Positions 17,221 to 26,546 of a DNA stretch of 64,000 nt are shown piece after piece (within the stretch, counting starts at the first letter, position 1; each line of letters starts with the position of its first letter). The DNA is from Paenibacillus faecis (lineage in GTDB: Bacteria; Bacillota; Bacilli; Paenibacillales; Paenibacillaceae), in contig NZ_VSDO01000003.1 in assembly GCF_008084145.1 (NCBI RefSeq), positions 961,318 to 1,025,317 on the forward strand, written 5' to 3'. Under the pieces are notes generated by a model. It saw only the letters and a program-made list of their open reading frames with translations. It searched no databases and had not been told where the DNA came from. A program made the position numbers and the translations under genes.

Positions 17221-19374
17221 GTGCTGTCTGAATATAGAGAGGTTTTCCTGGAGGAGCTGGAGGAACAGCTTCAACTGATGGACGAGGAGATTTTAAAACT
17301 GGAGCAGGAAGAGGACTGCTCGCAGGTCGTGCAGAGCCTGTTTCGGGCCGCTCATACCTTGAAAGGCTCCTCCGCCGCCATGGGCTATGATGTCATGAAG
17401 AATTTGACGCATGAAATGGAGCAGCTGCTGGATCTGGTTCGCAGCGGCAAGCGGGGGGTGACCGGCAAACTGATTGACCGGTTGTTCTATGCCCTGGACC
17501 ATCTCAAGCTGCTGAAGCTGGATATCGTCGATGGCGGCGGAGGAACGGGGATCGATATTTCCGTTTGTGTCCGGCAGCTGCGGAGTTATGCCAGCGGAGA
17601 AGAGACGGACGGCGAAACTGCGGCCATTGTGAACGGCGAAGCCGAAACGGAGACAAAGGCGGGGACAGGAGCAGAGACAGGCGAATTCGGCGGAATGGAG
17701 GGCTTTAAGGCTCAAGAGCCGGATTTCGCCAAGCCTCCACTACCGTTGAATGTTCGCTTGAAGGCCGGCGAATGCCTGGATCAGGGGCTGAACGTGCACT
17801 GGATTTTCGTGCGAATCGCGGAGTCCTGCGCCATCAAAGGCGCCCGGGCTTTTGTCATCCAGTCCGGCCTGGCGGAGTGGGGGGAAGTGCTGTTTGCCAG
17901 CCCCGAAATGGAGGAGCTCCCGGAGCAAAACGGCGAAACGGCGGATATCGCTTTCCTTCACGCCGGTTCGGGGCGAAGTCCGGGAGACCTGCAAACGCTG
18001 GTATCCGACATGATGGATGTCGCCGAGGCGAGAGTCGAGGCGGTTTCGTCCGAGGAGTTCGAGCTGGTGCAGCCGCAGCTGTCCGCGGCCCTTCCTCTGG
18101 AGCCGGCGATGTCGGCCATACAACCCGTGCGGAACGAGGAGCGCGGAGCGGGAACGTCCGCCAAGGGCAAAACCCAAACCATCCGGGTAAGCGTTGAGCG
18201 CCTGGAGCATTTGATGAACCTGGTCGGCGAACTGGTGATCGACCAGACCCGCATTCATGAGGTCGAGCGGGTCCAGCGCAGACGCTTCAACGATCCCTCG
18301 GTTGAGGAGCTGGGGCATATCTCCGATCATCTTTCGCGAATTATCGGGGATTTGCAGGAAAGCGTGATGAAGACCCGCATGCTGCCGATCGAGCAGTTGT
18401 TCAATCGTTTCCCCCGTATGATCCGCGACTTGTCGCGCGATCTGGGGAAAGAGATCGAGCTAGTCATCGAGGGGAAAGACACCGAACTGGACCGGACGCT
18501 TATCGAGGAGATTGCCGATCCCCTGATTCACTTGATCCGCAACGCCTTGGATCACGGGATCGAGAAACCGGAAATTCGCCAGTCCAAAGGGAAACCGGCC
18601 AAGGGTACCCTTACGATCCGGGCTGCCCATGAGGATAACCAGGTCGTCATTTATGTGATAGACGACGGGGCCGGAATCGATGCGCTGAAGATGCGGAACT
18701 CGGCGATCGGCAAAGGGGTGATCACCGAGGAGGAGGCCGCCTACTTATCGGAGCGCGAGTCCGTCGAATTGATTTTCCGTCCGGGGTTTTCGACCGCCGC
18801 GGTCGTCAGTGACGTATCCGGCCGGGGCGTCGGCATGGATATCGTCAAGAGCCATATCGAGAAGCTGAACGGCTTGATCGAAATCGACACCGCCGTCGGG
18901 CAGGGGACCTGCTTTAAAATCAAGCTGCCTTTAACGCTGGCGATTATTGAAGGACTGCTGGTGAAACTGACCGGGCAGACCTACATTATCCCGATGAGCA
19001 ACATTGCGGAAATCGTCCGCGTGACGCCGGAGGACATCAAAACGGTACGGGGACAATCGGTCATTCTGCTGCGTAATCAGGTGATCCCGGTCGCCTGGAT
19101 TCATGAATATTTCCGTTTGCCGAAACCGGAGGGGCACAAGCCATACATTTCTCTGGTGATCGTCGGGTCGGCGGAAAAAAGGCTGGCGATGGTGGTGGAC
19201 GAGTTGATCGGAAACCAGGAAATTGTGATCAAATCGCTCGGTTCCTACATCGGCAAGGTGCCGGGGATCGCGGGAGGAACGATTTTGGGAGACGGCAGCG
19301 TCGCACTGATCATGGAAATCGCCGGTCTGATCGGGAAAATCGGCGGAAAGGGCGCCGTATCACAAGGAGGATAA
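17221..19374 (+). CDS. cheA: Chemotaxis histidine kinase CheA
   Basis: A 717-aa kinase with the full domain set. P1 (HPt) carries phospho-acceptor H45 in FRAAHTLKGSS. A variable P2-like regulator-docking region spans about 170-290. P3 dimerisation helices start near 320 with SVERLEHLMNLVGELV. The P4 ATPase has the N box HLIRNALDHGIE, G1 DDGAGID and G2 GRGVGMDIV. P5 (about 580-710) is CheW-like. It phosphorylates CheY and CheB in response to the MCPs. The start is a GTG at 17221; the GGGGG before it is a modest ribosome binding site. The stop overlaps an ATG of the cheR frame (TAATG). Confidence 0.96.
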   Translation: MLSEYREVFLEELEEQLQLMDEEILKLEQEEDCSQVVQSLFRAAHTLKGSSAAMGYDVMKNLTHEMEQLLDLVRSGKRGVTGKLIDRLFYALDHLKLLKLDIVDGGGGTGIDISVCVRQLRSYASGEETDGETAAIVNGEAETETKAGTGAETGEFGGMEGFKAQEPDFAKPPLPLNVRLKAGECLDQGLNVHWIFVRIAESCAIKGARAFVIQSGLAEWGEVLFASPEMEELPEQNGETADIAFLHAGSGRSPGDLQTLVSDMMDVAEARVEAVSSEEFELVQPQLSAALPLEPAMSAIQPVRNEERGAGTSAKGKTQTIRVSVERLEHLMNLVGELVIDQTRIHEVERVQRRRFNDPSVEELGHISDHLSRIIGDLQESVMKTRMLPIEQLFNRFPRMIRDLSRDLGKEIELVIEGKDTELDRTLIEEIADPLIHLIRNALDHGIEKPEIRQSKGKPAKGTLTIRAAHEDNQVVIYVIDDGAGIDALKMRNSAIGKGVITEEEAAYLSERESVELIFRPGFSTAAVVSDVSGRGVGMDIVKSHIEKLNGLIEIDTAVGQGTCFKIKLPLTLAIIEGLLVKLTGQTYIIPMSNIAEIVRVTPEDIKTVRGQSVILLRNQVIPVAWIHEYFRLPKPEGHKPYISLVIVGSAEKRLAMVVDELIGNQEIVIKSLGSYIGKVPGIAGGTILGDGSVALIMEIAGLIGKIGGKGAVSQGG

Positions 19375-19379
19375 TGGGG

Positions 19380-20180
19380 ATGCATAGTACACTACAGCCG
19401 GATCAGGATTTCGAACGGTTTATTCAGCTGGTTAAAGGCAAGTCCGGGATCGATCTGGCTTTATATAAGGAAGCCCAGATGAAGCGGAGGTTGACCAGTC
19501 TCCGGGAGCGCCGGGGCTACAAGAGCTTTAGCGACTTTTTTCAGGCTTTCTCCGCCGATCCCGCCCTTTACGCCGAGTTTCTGGATCAGATGACCATCAA
19601 TGTGTCCGAGTTTTACCGGAATCCGCAGCGATGGGAAGTGTTGGCGGACAAGGTCATCCCGGAGCTGCTCAGCCGCAGTCCGCGGCTGAAATGCTGGAGC
19701 GCCGCCTGTTCCACGGGAGAGGAGCCGTATTCCATCGCGATGGCCCTCTCCCAGTTTATGGACCTCCGGGAGGTTCAAGTTCTTGCCAGCGACTTGGACC
19801 AAAATGCGATTGAACGGGCCAAGATCGGCAATTATCAGGCGTCCGCGGTCAAAGACGTGCCGCAGGCGCATTTGAACCGATTTTTTACCAAGCAAGGGGA
19901 ACGTTATTTGGTCTCGGACTCCTTGAAACGCTGTGTGCAGTACAAAAGGCACAATTTATTGGCGGATGCTTACGATACGGGATTCGACTTGATCGTTTGC
20001 CGGAATGTGCTCATTTATTTTACCGACGAAGCCAAGGAGACCGTCTTCTCCAAATTCAGCCAGGCTTTAAAGCCGGGGGGCTACTTGTTTATCGGGGGGA
20101 CCGAACAGATTTTCCAACCGCTGCAGTATGATTTGGAGGCGACGGAGACCTTTTTCTACAGAAAACGTTTGGCCCGTTAA
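19380..20180 (+). CDS. cheR: Chemotaxis protein methyltransferase CheR
   Basis: A 266-aa SAM-dependent methyltransferase. The N-terminal helical domain (about 1-75) contains basic, receptor-facing residues (QMKRRLTSLRERRGY). The catalytic domain carries the SAM loop ACSTGEEPYSIAM and the ICRNVLIYF segment specific to CheR. It methylates glutamates on MCP helices to adapt the receptors. Two in-frame ATGs are possible: the one at 19374 overlaps the cheA stop but is too close to AGGAGG; the one at 19380 has 9-base spacing and is chosen. It is followed after 30 bp by cheB. Confidence 0.95.
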   Translation: MHSTLQPDQDFERFIQLVKGKSGIDLALYKEAQMKRRLTSLRERRGYKSFSDFFQAFSADPALYAEFLDQMTINVSEFYRNPQRWEVLADKVIPELLSRSPRLKCWSAACSTGEEPYSIAMALSQFMDLREVQVLASDLDQNAIERAKIGNYQASAVKDVPQAHLNRFFTKQGERYLVSDSLKRCVQYKRHNLLADAYDTGFDLIVCRNVLIYFTDEAKETVFSKFSQALKPGGYLFIGGTEQIFQPLQYDLEATETFFYRKRLAR

Positions 20181-20210
20181 CAGATCACATAACAAAGGAA
20201 GATACCAGTC

Positions 20211-21275
20211 ATGGGAAAAATCAAGGTACTCGTCGTAGACGATTCGCTGTTTATGCGAAGAATGATCGTTCGGCTGGTCGAAGAAGATGCGGATATTGAA
20301 GTGATCGGCACCGCGCGGAACGGGGCGGAAGGCGTGAGAATGGTCAAGGAGCTCCGGCCCGATGTGGTGACGATGGATATCGAGATGCCCGAAATGAACG
20401 GCATTGAAGCGTTGGGGAAAATCATGGAGGAATTGCCGACGCGTGTCATTATGCTCAGTTCCCTGACCCGGGAAGGGGCCGAGGAAACGATTACCGCCTT
20501 GCAGAGCGGGGCGGTCGATTTTATTCCGAAGCCTTCGGGTACGGCGACCGCCGGGCTGGCCGGGGCGAAGGAAGAGATCGTCGGCAAAATCAAGGCGGCC
20601 GCGCGCACCCCGTTATCGGTGCTGATTGCGGCGCGCCGGGGCGTTACCCGGCAGACCGCCTGGGAGCCGAAGCGTGCCGCGACGGAAGGAACGAAAGAGT
20701 TCTCGCAAGTCGTGGCGATCGGCACTTCCACCGGCGGACCGAAAGCGCTTGAAACGGTACTGACCGGGCTGCCGGCGGATTTTTCGCATCCTGTGCTTGT
20801 CGTGCAGCATATGCCCGCGAAGTTCACGCTGTCTTTGGCGCAGCGGCTGAACAACTTGTGCCGGATCCGCGTCGTAGAGGCGGAGGACGGTCAGGTGGTG
20901 CAAGGAGGGACGGCCTACATCGCGCCCGGCGGCTATCATATGACCTTGGTCCGGAAGCAGCGGGAGGTCCGGATTGTCCTGAATCAGGAGCCGCCGCAAA
21001 ACGGCCATCGTCCCGCCGTCGATGTGATGTTCGAGTCGGTGACCGCGTTGACCGGCCTGAAAAAACACTTTGTGCTTATGACCGGTATGGGCAGCGACGG
21101 TGCGAAAGCGATGGCGCAGGCGAAGCGTCAGGGCGCCGAATCGACGATTGCGGAGGCGCAGGAAACCTGCGTCGTCTTCGGAATGCCGCGGGCGGCGATC
21201 AACCTGGGGTGCGTCGACCATGTCGTTCCGTTGACGGTCATCGCCGCCAAAATCCGGCAATTGACCGGACATTAA
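20211..21275 (+). CDS. cheB: Chemotaxis response regulator protein-glutamate methylesterase CheB
   Basis: A 354-aa enzyme that removes receptor methyl groups and deamidates receptor glutamines. The N-terminal receiver has D10/D11 and phospho-acceptor D56 in VTMDIEMP. The C-terminal esterase has the three expected catalytic positions: Ser in GTSTGGPKAL, His in QHMP and Asp in TGMGSDGAKAM. CheA phosphorylates it, which opens the esterase site. The ATG at 20211 follows AAAGGAAG. It is the last gene of the cluster and is followed by a strong terminator. There is no cheD in the window. Confidence 0.96.
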   Translation: MGKIKVLVVDDSLFMRRMIVRLVEEDADIEVIGTARNGAEGVRMVKELRPDVVTMDIEMPEMNGIEALGKIMEELPTRVIMLSSLTREGAEETITALQSGAVDFIPKPSGTATAGLAGAKEEIVGKIKAAARTPLSVLIAARRGVTRQTAWEPKRAATEGTKEFSQVVAIGTSTGGPKALETVLTGLPADFSHPVLVVQHMPAKFTLSLAQRLNNLCRIRVVEAEDGQVVQGGTAYIAPGGYHMTLVRKQREVRIVLNQEPPQNGHRPAVDVMFESVTALTGLKKHFVLMTGMGSDGAKAMAQAKRQGAESTIAEAQETCVVFGMPRAAINLGCVDHVVPLTVIAAKIRQLTGH

Positions 21276-21279
21276 ACCA

Positions 21280-21320
21280 AGAGGGGCGTTCCCGGATCAA
21301 TAGGGAACGCCCCTCTCTTT
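21280..21320 (+). terminator. Bidirectional terminator between cheB and the glycosylase gene
   Basis: Perfect arms AGAGGGGCGTTCCC and GGGAACGCCCCTCT at 21280-21293 and 21303-21316 enclose a 9-nt loop. The stop codon of the minus-strand glycosylase gene (21297) lies in the loop, so this hairpin ends cheB transcription and extends into the convergent gene. Confidence 0.85.
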
Positions 21321-22016
21321 GTCGATGACCGAGACATACGGATTGTCTCGGTAATAGAACCGCCACGGCAGGTCGGCGTATTCCGCCGCGTAGGCGATGT
21401 TGATGCGCGGCGCCGCGATGACCGCGGGCGGGGGCGCGGCCTCGCCGCCGGGCGCCGCCGCCGGGGCGCGCCCGGGACCGGGCCAGCCCGCCTCCAGGCG
21501 GAGAGGGCTGTCGCTGCGGTGCAGCAGCGCGCCGTTCAGCGACTTGTCGATCTCCAGGGCCCGGCACAGTTTGCCGGGACCCCCCGACAAGTCCACGGGC
21601 CGGCGCGCGCGGGAGCCGCGGCGGGCACGCATGAGCGCCTCGTCGCCCGGCGTGAGCGGCTCCACCGCCCGGATCAGGACGGCCTGCGGATCGTCCGGCG
21701 GGCCGGTGACCACGTTCAGGCAGTGGTACATGCCGTAGATCAGGTAGATGTAAGCGGCCCCGCCCTCGCCGAACATAATCTCGGTGCGGGCGGTCCGGCG
21801 GCCGCCGTAGGCGTGGCTGCCCTTGTCCTCGATGCCGCCGTAGCTCTCCGTCTCGACGATCCGGCAGCGGATCGTCCCCTCCGCGGTCTCCCGGACAAGG
21901 ACTTGTCCGAGGAGCCGGGGCGCCGCTTCCAGGGCGGAGACGGCATAAAAAGATAGCGGGAGCAGCTCTCCCGACTGAAAACTTGCCGAATCGGACTTGC
22001 CGGGTTGGCCCGTCAT
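21297..22016 (-). CDS. mpg: DNA-3-methyladenine glycosylase (AAG/Mpg type)
   Basis: A 239-aa base-excision repair enzyme of the alkyladenine glycosylase fold. Visible motifs are LPLSFYAVSALEAAPRLLG at the start, the catalytic-glutamate block RIVETESYGG, the RTEIMFGEGGAAYIYLIYGM strand and the RINIAYAAEYADLPWRFY end. It flips out and removes alkylated or deaminated purines. An Ala/Pro/Gly-rich insertion of about 25 residues near residue 185 is encoded by very GC-rich DNA and is not typical of the family. The start is uncertain: 22016 has GGGAG 12 bases upstream; an ATG at 22034 would add 6 residues. Confidence 0.92.
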   Translation of the reverse strand: MTGQPGKSDSASFQSGELLPLSFYAVSALEAAPRLLGQVLVRETAEGTIRCRIVETESYGGIEDKGSHAYGGRRTARTEIMFGEGGAAYIYLIYGMYHCLNVVTGPPDDPQAVLIRAVEPLTPGDEALMRARRGSRARRPVDLSGGPGKLCRALEIDKSLNGALLHRSDSPLRLEAGWPGPGRAPAAAPGGEAAPPPAVIAAPRINIAYAAEYADLPWRFYYRDNPYVSVIDKERGVPY

Positions 22017-22053
22017 AGCAGCATCCACTCCCATCGGGTCTGATAACAGGAAT

Positions 22054-22110
22054 TCATGAGATTCATGAGCTCCATGAGTTCATGAGTTACATGAGTCCAT
22101 GTTACTCAAT
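22054..22110. repeat. Short degenerate CATGAG tandem repeats
   Basis: Five or six CATGAG words spaced by 8-11 bases (TTCATGAGA, TTCATGAGC, TCCATGAGT, TTCATGAGT, TACATGAGT, TCCATG) lie upstream of the glycosylase gene. They could be a slippage-prone microsatellite or a cluster of protein-binding sites. Confidence 0.6.
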
Positions 22111-22216
22111 CCGCCTCTTTATGCGCAAGCATGTATGCTCCCCCTCACCGTTATACCATTAACGGGAAAAAGCGGAGCTAAATGCCGGGTCATTGTCCTA
22201 AACGGCTCAATTACCT

Positions 22217-22289
22217 GGAAAAACTCCCGCTAATTGCCCCCACATGGCGAAAATCTGCCGATCGGGTGCGATTTAGCGGGAGTTTTTCC
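22217..22289. repeat. 17-bp perfect inverted repeat with 39-nt loop
   Basis: GGAAAAACTCCCGCTAA (22217-22233) pairs exactly with TTAGCGGGAGTTTTTCC (22273-22289). It lies in the 374-bp gap between the glycosylase and PBP genes, both on the minus strand. The arms contain the same CTCCCG/CGGGAG word as the palindrome at 22327, which suggests a repeated-palindrome family rather than a simple terminator. Confidence 0.8.
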
Positions 22290-22326
22290 ATCTATTCATC
22301 AATCCGGTTCGACCTAGTTAAATTTA

Positions 22327-22345
22327 ACGGGAGGAACTCCCGTTA
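22327..22345. repeat. Short palindrome AACGGGAG-GAA-CTCCCGTT
   Basis: Eight-base arms around a three-base loop, preceded by TTT and followed by a T-containing stretch. A related half-site (ATTAACGGGAAAAAGCGGAG) lies at about 22158. It is close to the end of the PBP gene (22391), so it may double as its terminator. Confidence 0.65.
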
Positions 22346-22390
22346 TTATCTACGCCGCCGGGCGACACCGGCCTTTGGCCGCCTTTTACG

Positions 22391-24457
22391 CTACTCCATC
22401 CACCAGCGCTTCAGGTCGCTCCACCAGGAGCGGCTTTCCTCCTTCTTCTGCACCGGAAGCGGCTTGGCGGGTTCCTCCCCGCCGCCGTGCTCGCTGCAGA
22501 ATTCGGCGGGTTCCGTGCCCCGGACGAACACCTCGAGCTTTTTGGACGGGCAATCGGGGGTGGCCAGCTTGCCGGTGGCGGCATCGATATAGACGCTGAC
22601 CACATCGTCCGGCATCGGAAAAATCTTCGGCGGCACCTTCTCCAGCGCTTTCTCCGTAAACTTGGCGAAGATGGGCGCCGCTTTGCGCGACTCGGCCGTG
22701 CCGAGCGTCTTGCCCTTGTCGTAGCCGACCCAGACGGCCGTCGACAGCTCCGGCGTGAAGCCGACCAGCCAGGCATCCGTGCTGGTCGTGCCGGTTTTCC
22801 CGGCGACCGGCCTTTTAATTTCGGCCGATACCCGGTTGCCGGTGCCTCCGGTCTCGAACACGCTCTCCATTAACCGGGTCAGCACATAGGCGGCCGCCGG
22901 CTCCACGATTTTTTCCGCTTTCGGGGCGGAAGCTTCATATAAGACATGCCCCTCGGAATCGGTAATTTTCTGCACGGCGAACGGCTTGACGCTGCGCCCC
23001 TGGTTGCTGATAACCGCAAAGGAGGTCGCCATCTCGAACGGACTGACCGGCGAGGTGCCGAGCGCCAGGGAGGGCACGGCTTGGAGCGGGCTCGTAATGC
23101 CCATTTTCCGCCCAAGTTCGATGACCTGCTCGGCCCCGATCGTCAGGATCGTGTTGACGGCGTAAATGTTGTCCGAGGCCGCGATCGCCTGGCGCATGTC
23201 GATGTCGCCCAGGTATTTGTCGCCGAAATTTCTCGGGCTGTAAGTTTTGCGGTTGTCATCGTAATGGAACAACGTTGGCTCGCTGCTGAACTTGCTCGCG
23301 CTAGTCAGCTTGCCGGAGGCCAGCGCCGATAAATACATGATCGGCTTGAAGCTCGAACCCGGCTGCCGGGTCGTGGCAAACGCGTGGTTATATTGGCTTT
23401 CCGTATAGTTACGGCCGCCTACGAGCGCCTTGATCTCCCCGGTCCGCGGGTCGATGGAGACAAGCGCCCCCTCGAGTTCCGGCGAGCCGGCGAGTTCGGA
23501 AGCGACCGCGGTTTCCGCCGCCTGCTGCGCGGTCATATCGAGGGTGGAGTAGATGCGCAGTCCGCCATGCTCCAGCAGGCTTTCGTCGATGCCGAGTTCG
23601 CCGACGACCACGCTCCGGACATAGTCCCGGAAATAGGGGGCTTGGCTCGTCATCGCCCGCTCCTCGCGCGTGCGGAAGGTCAGAAGCTCGGCATAGGCTT
23701 TGTCGGCTTCCCGCTGCGTAATGGCCCCCGTTTCAACCATGACGGAAAGAACGGTTTTCTGCCGGTCCTTTGCATTTTTCATATGATTAAAGGGCGAATA
23801 ATAGGTCGGTCCTTTGGGAACTCCCGCCAGCAGGGCGCTCTCCGCCAGGGTGAGCTCTTTGGCGGGCTTGCCGAAATACAGCTGCGAAGCCGCCTCGATC
23901 CCGTAAGCTCCGTGCCCGTAGTAAATTTCGTTCAAATACATCCTTAATATATCGTCTTTGCTGTATTTCATCTCCAACTGCGTCGTATACATCGCTTCCC
24001 GCAATTTCCGGGACCAGGTTCGCTCGTGGGATAAATACAGATTCCGGGCAAGCTGCTGGGTCAAGGTGCTGGCCCCCTGCAGCTTGCCCATCCCTTTCAG
24101 GTTGACGAAGGCCGCACGAGCCATGCCCTTGAGGTCGAAGCCGAAATGGTCATAGAACTGCCTGTCCTCGGTCGCCAGCGTCGCTTGGACCAGCCAGGGG
24201 GAAATCTCCGACAGAGCGACGCTTTTCCGGTTTCGCTGCCCGTCCGAAAACACGGCGATTTCCTTGCCCTGCGCGTCCAGCAGTACGGAGTTTTTGTCCG
24301 AGTTCGCGAGGGGCAGATCCGCTTGGAACAAATAGAGGAGCAGGGCCCCGGCGGCGCAAAGGCCGATGAGACCGAGCGCTCCCAGCCACTTCAGCCACAG
24401 CCCCAGGCCGCGGCGTTTCGGTTTTTTTTTGCCGCCGCTTCGGATAAGTCTTTGCAA
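22391..24457 (-). CDS. Class A penicillin-binding protein (PbpG/PBP2d-like)
   Basis: A 688-aa bifunctional peptidoglycan synthase. A Lys/Arg-rich cytoplasmic tail is followed by a membrane anchor (about residues 22-42). The glycosyltransferase (GT51) domain shows [24 protein letters not shown] and [12 protein letters not shown]. The transpeptidase has S368-S-F-K371 (in QPGSSFKP), the SDN triad in AASDNIYAV and KTGT in [10 protein letters not shown]-terminal tail with two cysteines and a Glu/Lys stretch follows. The TTG at 24457 is chosen: AAGGAGG sits 9 bases upstream, while the ATGs at 24547 and 24496 have no ribosome binding site. In B. subtilis the matching pbpG gene also lies next to speE-speB and acts in spore cortex synthesis. 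Confidence 0.93.
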   Translation of the reverse strand: MQRLIRSGGKKKPKRRGLGLWLKWLGALGLIGLCAAGALLLYLFQADLPLANSDKNSVLLDAQGKEIAVFSDGQRNRKSVALSEISPWLVQATLATEDRQFYDHFGFDLKGMARAAFVNLKGMGKLQGASTLTQQLARNLYLSHERTWSRKLREAMYTTQLEMKYSKDDILRMYLNEIYYGHGAYGIEAASQLYFGKPAKELTLAESALLAGVPKGPTYYSPFNHMKNAKDRQKTVLSVMVETGAITQREADKAYAELLTFRTREERAMTSQAPYFRDYVRSVVVGELGIDESLLEHGGLRIYSTLDMTAQQAAETAVASELAGSPELEGALVSIDPRTGEIKALVGGRNYTESQYNHAFATTRQPGSSFKPIMYLSALASGKLTSASKFSSEPTLFHYDDNRKTYSPRNFGDKYLGDIDMRQAIAASDNIYAVNTILTIGAEQVIELGRKMGITSPLQAVPSLALGTSPVSPFEMATSFAVISNQGRSVKPFAVQKITDSEGHVLYEASAPKAEKIVEPAAAYVLTRLMESVFETGGTGNRVSAEIKRPVAGKTGTTSTDAWLVGFTPELSTAVWVGYDKGKTLGTAESRKAAPIFAKFTEKALEKVPPKIFPMPDDVVSVYIDAATGKLATPDCPSKKLEVFVRGTEPAEFCSEHGGGEEPAKPLPVQKKEESRSWWSDLKRWWME

Positions 24458-24561
24458 GGGCGGGCGCCTCCTTCCAAACTTCAGGTATACTTCCATCTCG
24501 ATCTTTGTTCTTTTACGATCAGTATGGGAAAGTTTGGGGCGGCCCATTCATTTTAAAATGG

Positions 24562-24589
24562 TTGCATTTTCGGCCTGTTTTAATATAAT
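24562..24589 (+). promoter_or_regulatory. Sigma-A type promoter of speE-speB
   Basis: TTGCAT (24562-24567) and TATAAT (24584-24589) are 16 bases apart in the divergent region upstream of speE. A second TACAAT word follows at about 24602. The leader to the speE ATG would be about 115 nt. Confidence 0.7.
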
Positions 24590-24710
24590 ACAATTTGTTT
24601 GGTACAATATAGGAAGTGGAAACTTTGCAAGAAGTGAAACTGGAACCCCGCATTCGGTCTGGGTTGATATGACGGCTAAACACTATTCTGGCGGAAAGAA
24701 GGGTTGTACG

Positions 24711-25538
24711 ATGGAATTGTGGTTTACGGAGAAACAAACGCCCGTCTTTGGCATCACGGCAAAAATTCGGGAAACATTGGTAACGGAGAAGACGGATTTT
24801 CAGGACCTGGCGATGATTGATACCGAGGAGTTCGGGCGGATGCTCGTGCTGGACGGCATGGTCATGACGACCATCAAGGACGAGTTTGTTTATCATGAGA
24901 TGGTGGCCCATCCGGCCCTGTTCACCCATCCGAATCCGAAGCATGTGCTCGTGGTCGGCGGCGGTGACGGCGGCGTGATCCGTGAGGTTATTAAGCATCC
25001 CGGCGTCGAAAAGGCGGTTCTGGTTGAAATCGACGGAAAAGTAATCGAATATTCGAAAAAATATTTGCCGGAAATCGCCGGCGAACTGGATAACCCCCGG
25101 GTTGAGGTTCAGGTGAACGACGGCTACATGCATATCATTGAAAGCAAAAACAAATACGACGTCATCATGGTGGACTCCACGGAGCCTGTAGGTCCGGCGG
25201 CCCCGCTCTTTGAACGCGGCTTCTATCAAGGCATCTACGAGGCGCTGAAGGAGGACGGCATTTTCGTGGCGCAAACGGACAACCCTTGGTTCAAGGCGGA
25301 CTTGATCCAAAAGGTGAACAAAGACGTGAAGGAAATTTTCCCGATCGTTCGCGTTTACGGCGCTAACATTCCTACTTACCCAAGCGGTCTGTGGACCTTC
25401 ACGATGGGCAGCAAAACCTATGATCCGCTCGAAGTCGACGAGACGAAAATTCCGGAGCTGGATACGAAATACTACTCGCCACGCCTGCATAAAGCGGCCT
25501 TTGTGCTGCCGAAGTTCGTGGAAGATCTCGTAAAGTAG
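24711..25538 (+). CDS. speE: Spermidine synthase (polyamine aminopropyltransferase)
   Basis: A 275-aa enzyme that moves the aminopropyl group of decarboxylated SAM to putrescine to make spermidine. The N-terminal beta-hairpin domain ([11 protein letters not shown]) leads to the Rossmann core with [13 protein letters not shown] for the nucleotide and the active-site DSTEPVGPA loop. The ATG at 24711 has AAGAAGGG upstream; an open frame further upstream crosses the promoter region and is not coding. It forms an operon with speB, 15 bp downstream, and is divergent from the PBP gene. Confidence 0.96.
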   Translation: MELWFTEKQTPVFGITAKIRETLVTEKTDFQDLAMIDTEEFGRMLVLDGMVMTTIKDEFVYHEMVAHPALFTHPNPKHVLVVGGGDGGVIREVIKHPGVEKAVLVEIDGKVIEYSKKYLPEIAGELDNPRVEVQVNDGYMHIIESKNKYDVIMVDSTEPVGPAAPLFERGFYQGIYEALKEDGIFVAQTDNPWFKADLIQKVNKDVKEIFPIVRVYGANIPTYPSGLWTFTMGSKTYDPLEVDETKIPELDTKYYSPRLHKAAFVLPKFVEDLVK

Positions 25539-25553
25539 GGGGCGAACGATAGG

Positions 25554-26423
25554 ATGAAACTGGATCAAGCCTATTCCGGCAACGTATTTATTTGCAGTTC
25601 GGAGGACTATGCGTCCTCCAAGGCGGTCATTTATGGGATGCCCATGGACTTTACGGTCAGCTTCCGCCCCGGCTCCCGTTTCGGTCCCGCCCGAATCCGC
25701 CAGGCTTCGGTCGGGCTGGAAGAGTACAGCCCTTACCTGGACAAAAGTATCCTGGACGCGAAGTATTTCGACGCCGGGGACCTGCTGCTGCCTTTCGGCA
25801 ATGCGGGCCGCAGCCTGGACGTGATCGGCGAATATATCCGCGGTTTGCTCGCGGACGATAAGTTCCCGATCGGTCTCGGCGGGGAGCATCTGGTGTCCTG
25901 GCCGGTCATTCAGGCGATGTACGAGAAATATCCCGACCTGGCCCTGATTCATATCGATGCTCACGCCGATTTGCGCGAACAGTACGAAGGCGAGCCGTTG
26001 TCCCACTCGACACCGGTCCGTAAAGCCGCCGAGCTTATGGGCGGGAAGAACATTTATCAATTCGGCATCCGCTCCGGGTCCAAAGAGGAGTTCCTGTACG
26101 GACGCGAAAATATTAATTTCTATCCGTTCGAGGTCGCTGCTCCGTTGAAGAGCGCGCTGCCCAAGATGGGACAACGACCGGTTTACGTGACGATCGATAT
26201 CGACGTGCTCGATCCGTCCTGCGCTCCGGGAACCGGTACGGCCGAAGCCGGCGGCATCACCTCCAAGGAGCTGCTGGAAGCCGTTCATCTGATTGCCGGG
26301 TCCGACGTAAACGTCGTCGGCTGCGATCTGGTCGAAGTGGCCCCGATCTATGACCCGACGGAGCAGACGCAAATCGTCGCGGCGAAGCTGATTCGCGAGA
26401 TGCTGCTGGGCTTTGTGAAATAA
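25554..26423 (+). CDS. speB: Agmatinase
   Basis: A 289-aa binuclear manganese ureohydrolase that converts agmatine to putrescine and urea, the substrate for SpeE. The metal-binding motifs are all visible: GGEH, IDAHADLR, and DIDVLDPSCAPGTGTAEAGG. The length fits the family. The ATG at 25554 follows GGGGGCGAACGATAGG, a moderate site. A strong terminator follows 25 bp after the stop, closing the two-gene polyamine operon. Confidence 0.96.
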   Translation: MKLDQAYSGNVFICSSEDYASSKAVIYGMPMDFTVSFRPGSRFGPARIRQASVGLEEYSPYLDKSILDAKYFDAGDLLLPFGNAGRSLDVIGEYIRGLLADDKFPIGLGGEHLVSWPVIQAMYEKYPDLALIHIDAHADLREQYEGEPLSHSTPVRKAAELMGGKNIYQFGIRSGSKEEFLYGRENINFYPFEVAAPLKSALPKMGQRPVYVTIDIDVLDPSCAPGTGTAEAGGITSKELLEAVHLIAGSDVNVVGCDLVEVAPIYDPTEQTQIVAAKLIREMLLGFVK

Positions 26424-26448
26424 TTTGACAATAACCATATATGAAACT

Positions 26449-26488
26449 GAAGCACCCCTTCCGAATGATTCGGAGGGGGTGCTTTTTA
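26449..26488 (+). terminator. Intrinsic terminator of speE-speB
   Basis: AAGCACCCCTTCCGAA and TTCGGAGGGGGTGCTT pair around a 3-4 nt loop, with one bulge, and are followed by TTTT. It lies between the convergent speB and the double KdpD gene. Confidence 0.9.
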
Positions 26489-26546
26489 TGCTTTTTACGC
26501 TCCGCTCCCGGATCTTAGCTGCTCCTCGTCTAGCGATGGGGGGACA

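Noticed and set aside
24519..26438. A 639-codon minus-strand open frame opposite speE and speB
   Set aside because: It lies antisense to two well-supported enzymes with correct motifs, has no family motif and no ribosome binding site. High-GC DNA gives such shadow frames.
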